Origin: Ruminococcus flavefaciens AE3010
GTDB lineage: Bacteria > Bacillota > Clostridia > Oscillospirales > Ruminococcaceae
NCBI RefSeq assembly: GCF_000526795.1
Contig: NZ_JAGT01000001.1
Coordinates: forward strand, 248,001-312,000
Reading direction: 5' to 3'
DNA length: 64,000 nucleotides
Of the stretch, positions 62,768 to 64,000 are shown piece after piece. Below the pieces are notes generated by a model that searched no databases, was not told the DNA's origin, and saw nothing but the letters and a program-made list of their open reading frames with translations. Within the stretch, counting starts at the first letter, position 1. Each line of letters begins with the position of its first letter. The position numbers were made by a program, and so were the translations under genes.

Positions 62768-64000
62768 ATGAAAAAGCTATTTTCTGCAGCTGCTATAGCT
62801 GCGATGACGGCTGTAACTCTGTGTGCAGCAGCTCCTGCCGTCACAAACGCTGAAAACCCCATTGTGCAGACATCCTTCACTCCCGATCCTGCGCCCGTTG
62901 TTTTTGATGACGAGCTGTGGGTATTCACAGGCTGTGACCGTGAGGGAAACAACGACTTCTACTACATGACAGGCTGGCAGGCTTTCTCCACAAAGGACAT
63001 GAAGAACTGGACAGACCACGGCAGGATACTTGAGGATACAGGCTTTAGCTGGTGCAATGCCAATGATGCATGGGCTTCTCAGTGTATCGAGCGCAATGGA
63101 AAGTATTACTTCTATTTTACCACTACCAACAAGGGCGGCGGCGGAAGAGCTATAGGCGTTGGTGTCGCAGACTCTCCCGAGGGTCCATACAGTGACCCTA
63201 ACGGCAAGCCCCTTTGCGGTCCGAACTGGGATTACATCGATCCTACTGTTTTCATTGACGACGACGGTCAGGCATGGCTCATGTTCGGAAATCCGAAATG
63301 CTACTATGTCAAGCTGAAAGAGGACATGGTAACACTTGACGGTCCGATACAGCAGTTTGACATGAACGCACAGCAGTTCGGCTCCAGCAACAAGGGCACG
63401 ACCTACGGCGAGGGACCATGGATATACAAGCACGACAAGCTTTATTATCTGGTTTGGGCTTCATTCGTTGACGGCTTCGGCGGTGAGAGCCAGTGCTATG
63501 CTACAGGCAACTCTGTTACAGGTCCGTGGACCTACCGCGGCGTTATTCAGCAGGGCTCCAACTGCTTCACCACACACGGCGGTATCATTGATTATAAAGA
63601 CCATTCTTATTTCTTCTATCATAAGAGCGGAATCCCGGGAGGCGGATCCTTTAACAGAAGTGCTTCCTGTGAGGAGTTTACATACAACTCCGACGGCACG
63701 ATCCCTGTTATGAAGCTCACCAACTCAGGTCCCGACCAGCTTGAACCGCTGAATCCTTTCGAGAGAGTTGAGGCTGAGACTATATGCTGGAGCGAGGGCA
63801 TCAAGACTGAAAAGGACGCAAATAATTCCGTAAACATCGGAAGCATCAAAAAGGGGGCTTATATCAAGGTGGCAGGCGTTGACTTCGGTGAGGGAGCCGA
63901 TAAATTCACCGCATCTGTTGCTTCTGCCGAGAGCGGCGGCAATATCGAGCTCCACCTTGACAGCAAGACAGGTCCTGTCGTTGGCAATCTTAAAGTCAGC
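62768..64000 (+). CDS. Secreted GH43 glycosidase, 3' end beyond window
   Basis: The frame is open from the ATG at 62768 to the window end (411 codons), so the protein is cut. AAAAAGGAGAA precedes the start. A signal peptide (MKKLFSAAAIAAMTAVTLC, ending about residue 28) is followed by a GH43 five-bladed propeller: the base Asp in TPDPAPVVF, the second Asp in WDYIDPTVFIDDDGQ and the acid Glu in YGEGPWIYKH, so catalysis should be intact. From about residue 325 (FERVEAETICWSEGIK) a CBM6-like beta-sandwich begins, which usually binds xylan. GH43 with CBM6 is typical of secreted beta-xylosidases and arabinofuranosidases; a dockerin may lie past the edge. Unlike the GH43 at 23.1 kb, this one is exported. 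Confidence 0.88.
   Translation, partial: MKKLFSAAAIAAMTAVTLCAAAPAVTNAENPIVQTSFTPDPAPVVFDDELWVFTGCDREGNNDFYYMTGWQAFSTKDMKNWTDHGRILEDTGFSWCNANDAWASQCIERNGKYYFYFTTTNKGGGGRAIGVGVADSPEGPYSDPNGKPLCGPNWDYIDPTVFIDDDGQAWLMFGNPKCYYVKLKEDMVTLDGPIQQFDMNAQQFGSSNKGTTYGEGPWIYKHDKLYYLVWASFVDGFGGESQCYATGNSVTGPWTYRGVIQQGSNCFTTHGGIIDYKDHSYFFYHKSGIPGGGSFNRSASCEEFTYNSDGTIPVMKLTNSGPDQLEPLNPFERVEAETICWSEGIKTEKDANNSVNIGSIKKGAYIKVAGVDFGEGADKFTASVASAESGGNIELHLDSKTGPVVGNLKVS

Noticed and set aside
62777..63433. Minus-strand open frame of 218 codons
   Set aside because: It lies opposite the secreted GH43, whose catalytic motifs and signal peptide are certain.

Overview
The window reads as part of the chromosome of a cellulosome-producing rumen or gut Ruminococcus, most like R. 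flavefaciens. The basis is the set of secreted proteins with type I dockerins, including the LANPNK-type dockerin familiar from R. flavefaciens, threonine-rich linkers, GH9/GH11/GH43/GH51 and CE modules, BspA-like leucine-rich repeats and Firmicute-type promoters and ribosome binding sites. No rRNA, tRNA, CRISPR array or prophage was seen. One IS4-family transposase, broken by a frameshift, enters at the left edge.

Layout. 1-1.3 kb: broken transposase. 1.6-8.1 kb: two large dockerin proteins, a GH9-like protein whose catalytic residues look degenerate and a CE3-dockerin-CE1 double esterase. 8.4-10.9 kb: an alpha/beta hydrolase and a surface LRR protein with a sortase-like tail. 11.1-14.4 kb (minus strand): an ECF sigma factor with its membrane partner, and a GNAT acetyltransferase. 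14.6-19.2 kb: a small unknown protein, an esterase lipoprotein and a protein made of three degenerate GH11-like modules. 19.3-21.3 kb: a PAS-GGDEF-PAS protein and the remnant of a second GGDEF gene. 21.6-29.7 kb: a probable arabinoxylan-oligosaccharide locus (carboxylesterase, GH43, sugar ABC binding protein and two permeases, GH51). 29.8-34.0 kb: LysR regulator, metE, metF. 34.3-36.3 kb: an Ig-repeat dockerin protein. 36.5-42.7 kb: two more ECF sigma/membrane-protein pairs flanking a lipoprotein. 42.9-56.7 kb: a tightly overlapped 15-gene cobalamin biosynthesis operon. 56.8-62.5 kb: a cobalamin riboswitch followed by an exported CbiK-like lipoprotein, a two-domain lipoprotein and a BtuFCD-type ABC importer. 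62.8 kb to the end: a secreted GH43 cut by the window edge.

How the parts fit. Secreted esterases and (pseudo)glycosidases act on or bind plant cell wall; the ABC system and cytoplasmic GH43, GH51 and esterase take in and finish arabinoxylan fragments. Three ECF sigma factors, each paired with a single-pass membrane protein, look like surface sensors. Two promoter motifs link them to surface proteins: GTGCGTA-N16/17-CGTCTAA (sigma at 36.5 kb, LRR protein at 9.5 kb, weakly the esterase lipoprotein at 15.2 kb) and GTAACA-N16-CGATT (sigma at 40.8 kb and lipoprotein at 39.6 kb). The cobalamin operon covers most of the anaerobic corrin ring steps and the whole lower-ligand assembly, but cbiL, a cytoplasmic cobaltochelatase and the adenosyltransferase are not in the window.

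The most unusual signals are the sigma/anti-sigma gene fused in frame to an EF-hand/dockerin-repeat protein that has its own internal ribosome binding site and signal peptide, the triple pseudo-GH11 protein, the GH9-like protein with a Glu-to-Gln change at the acid position, and the exported cobaltochelatase-like lipoprotein behind a B12 riboswitch. All calls come from reading the sequence; no database search was run.
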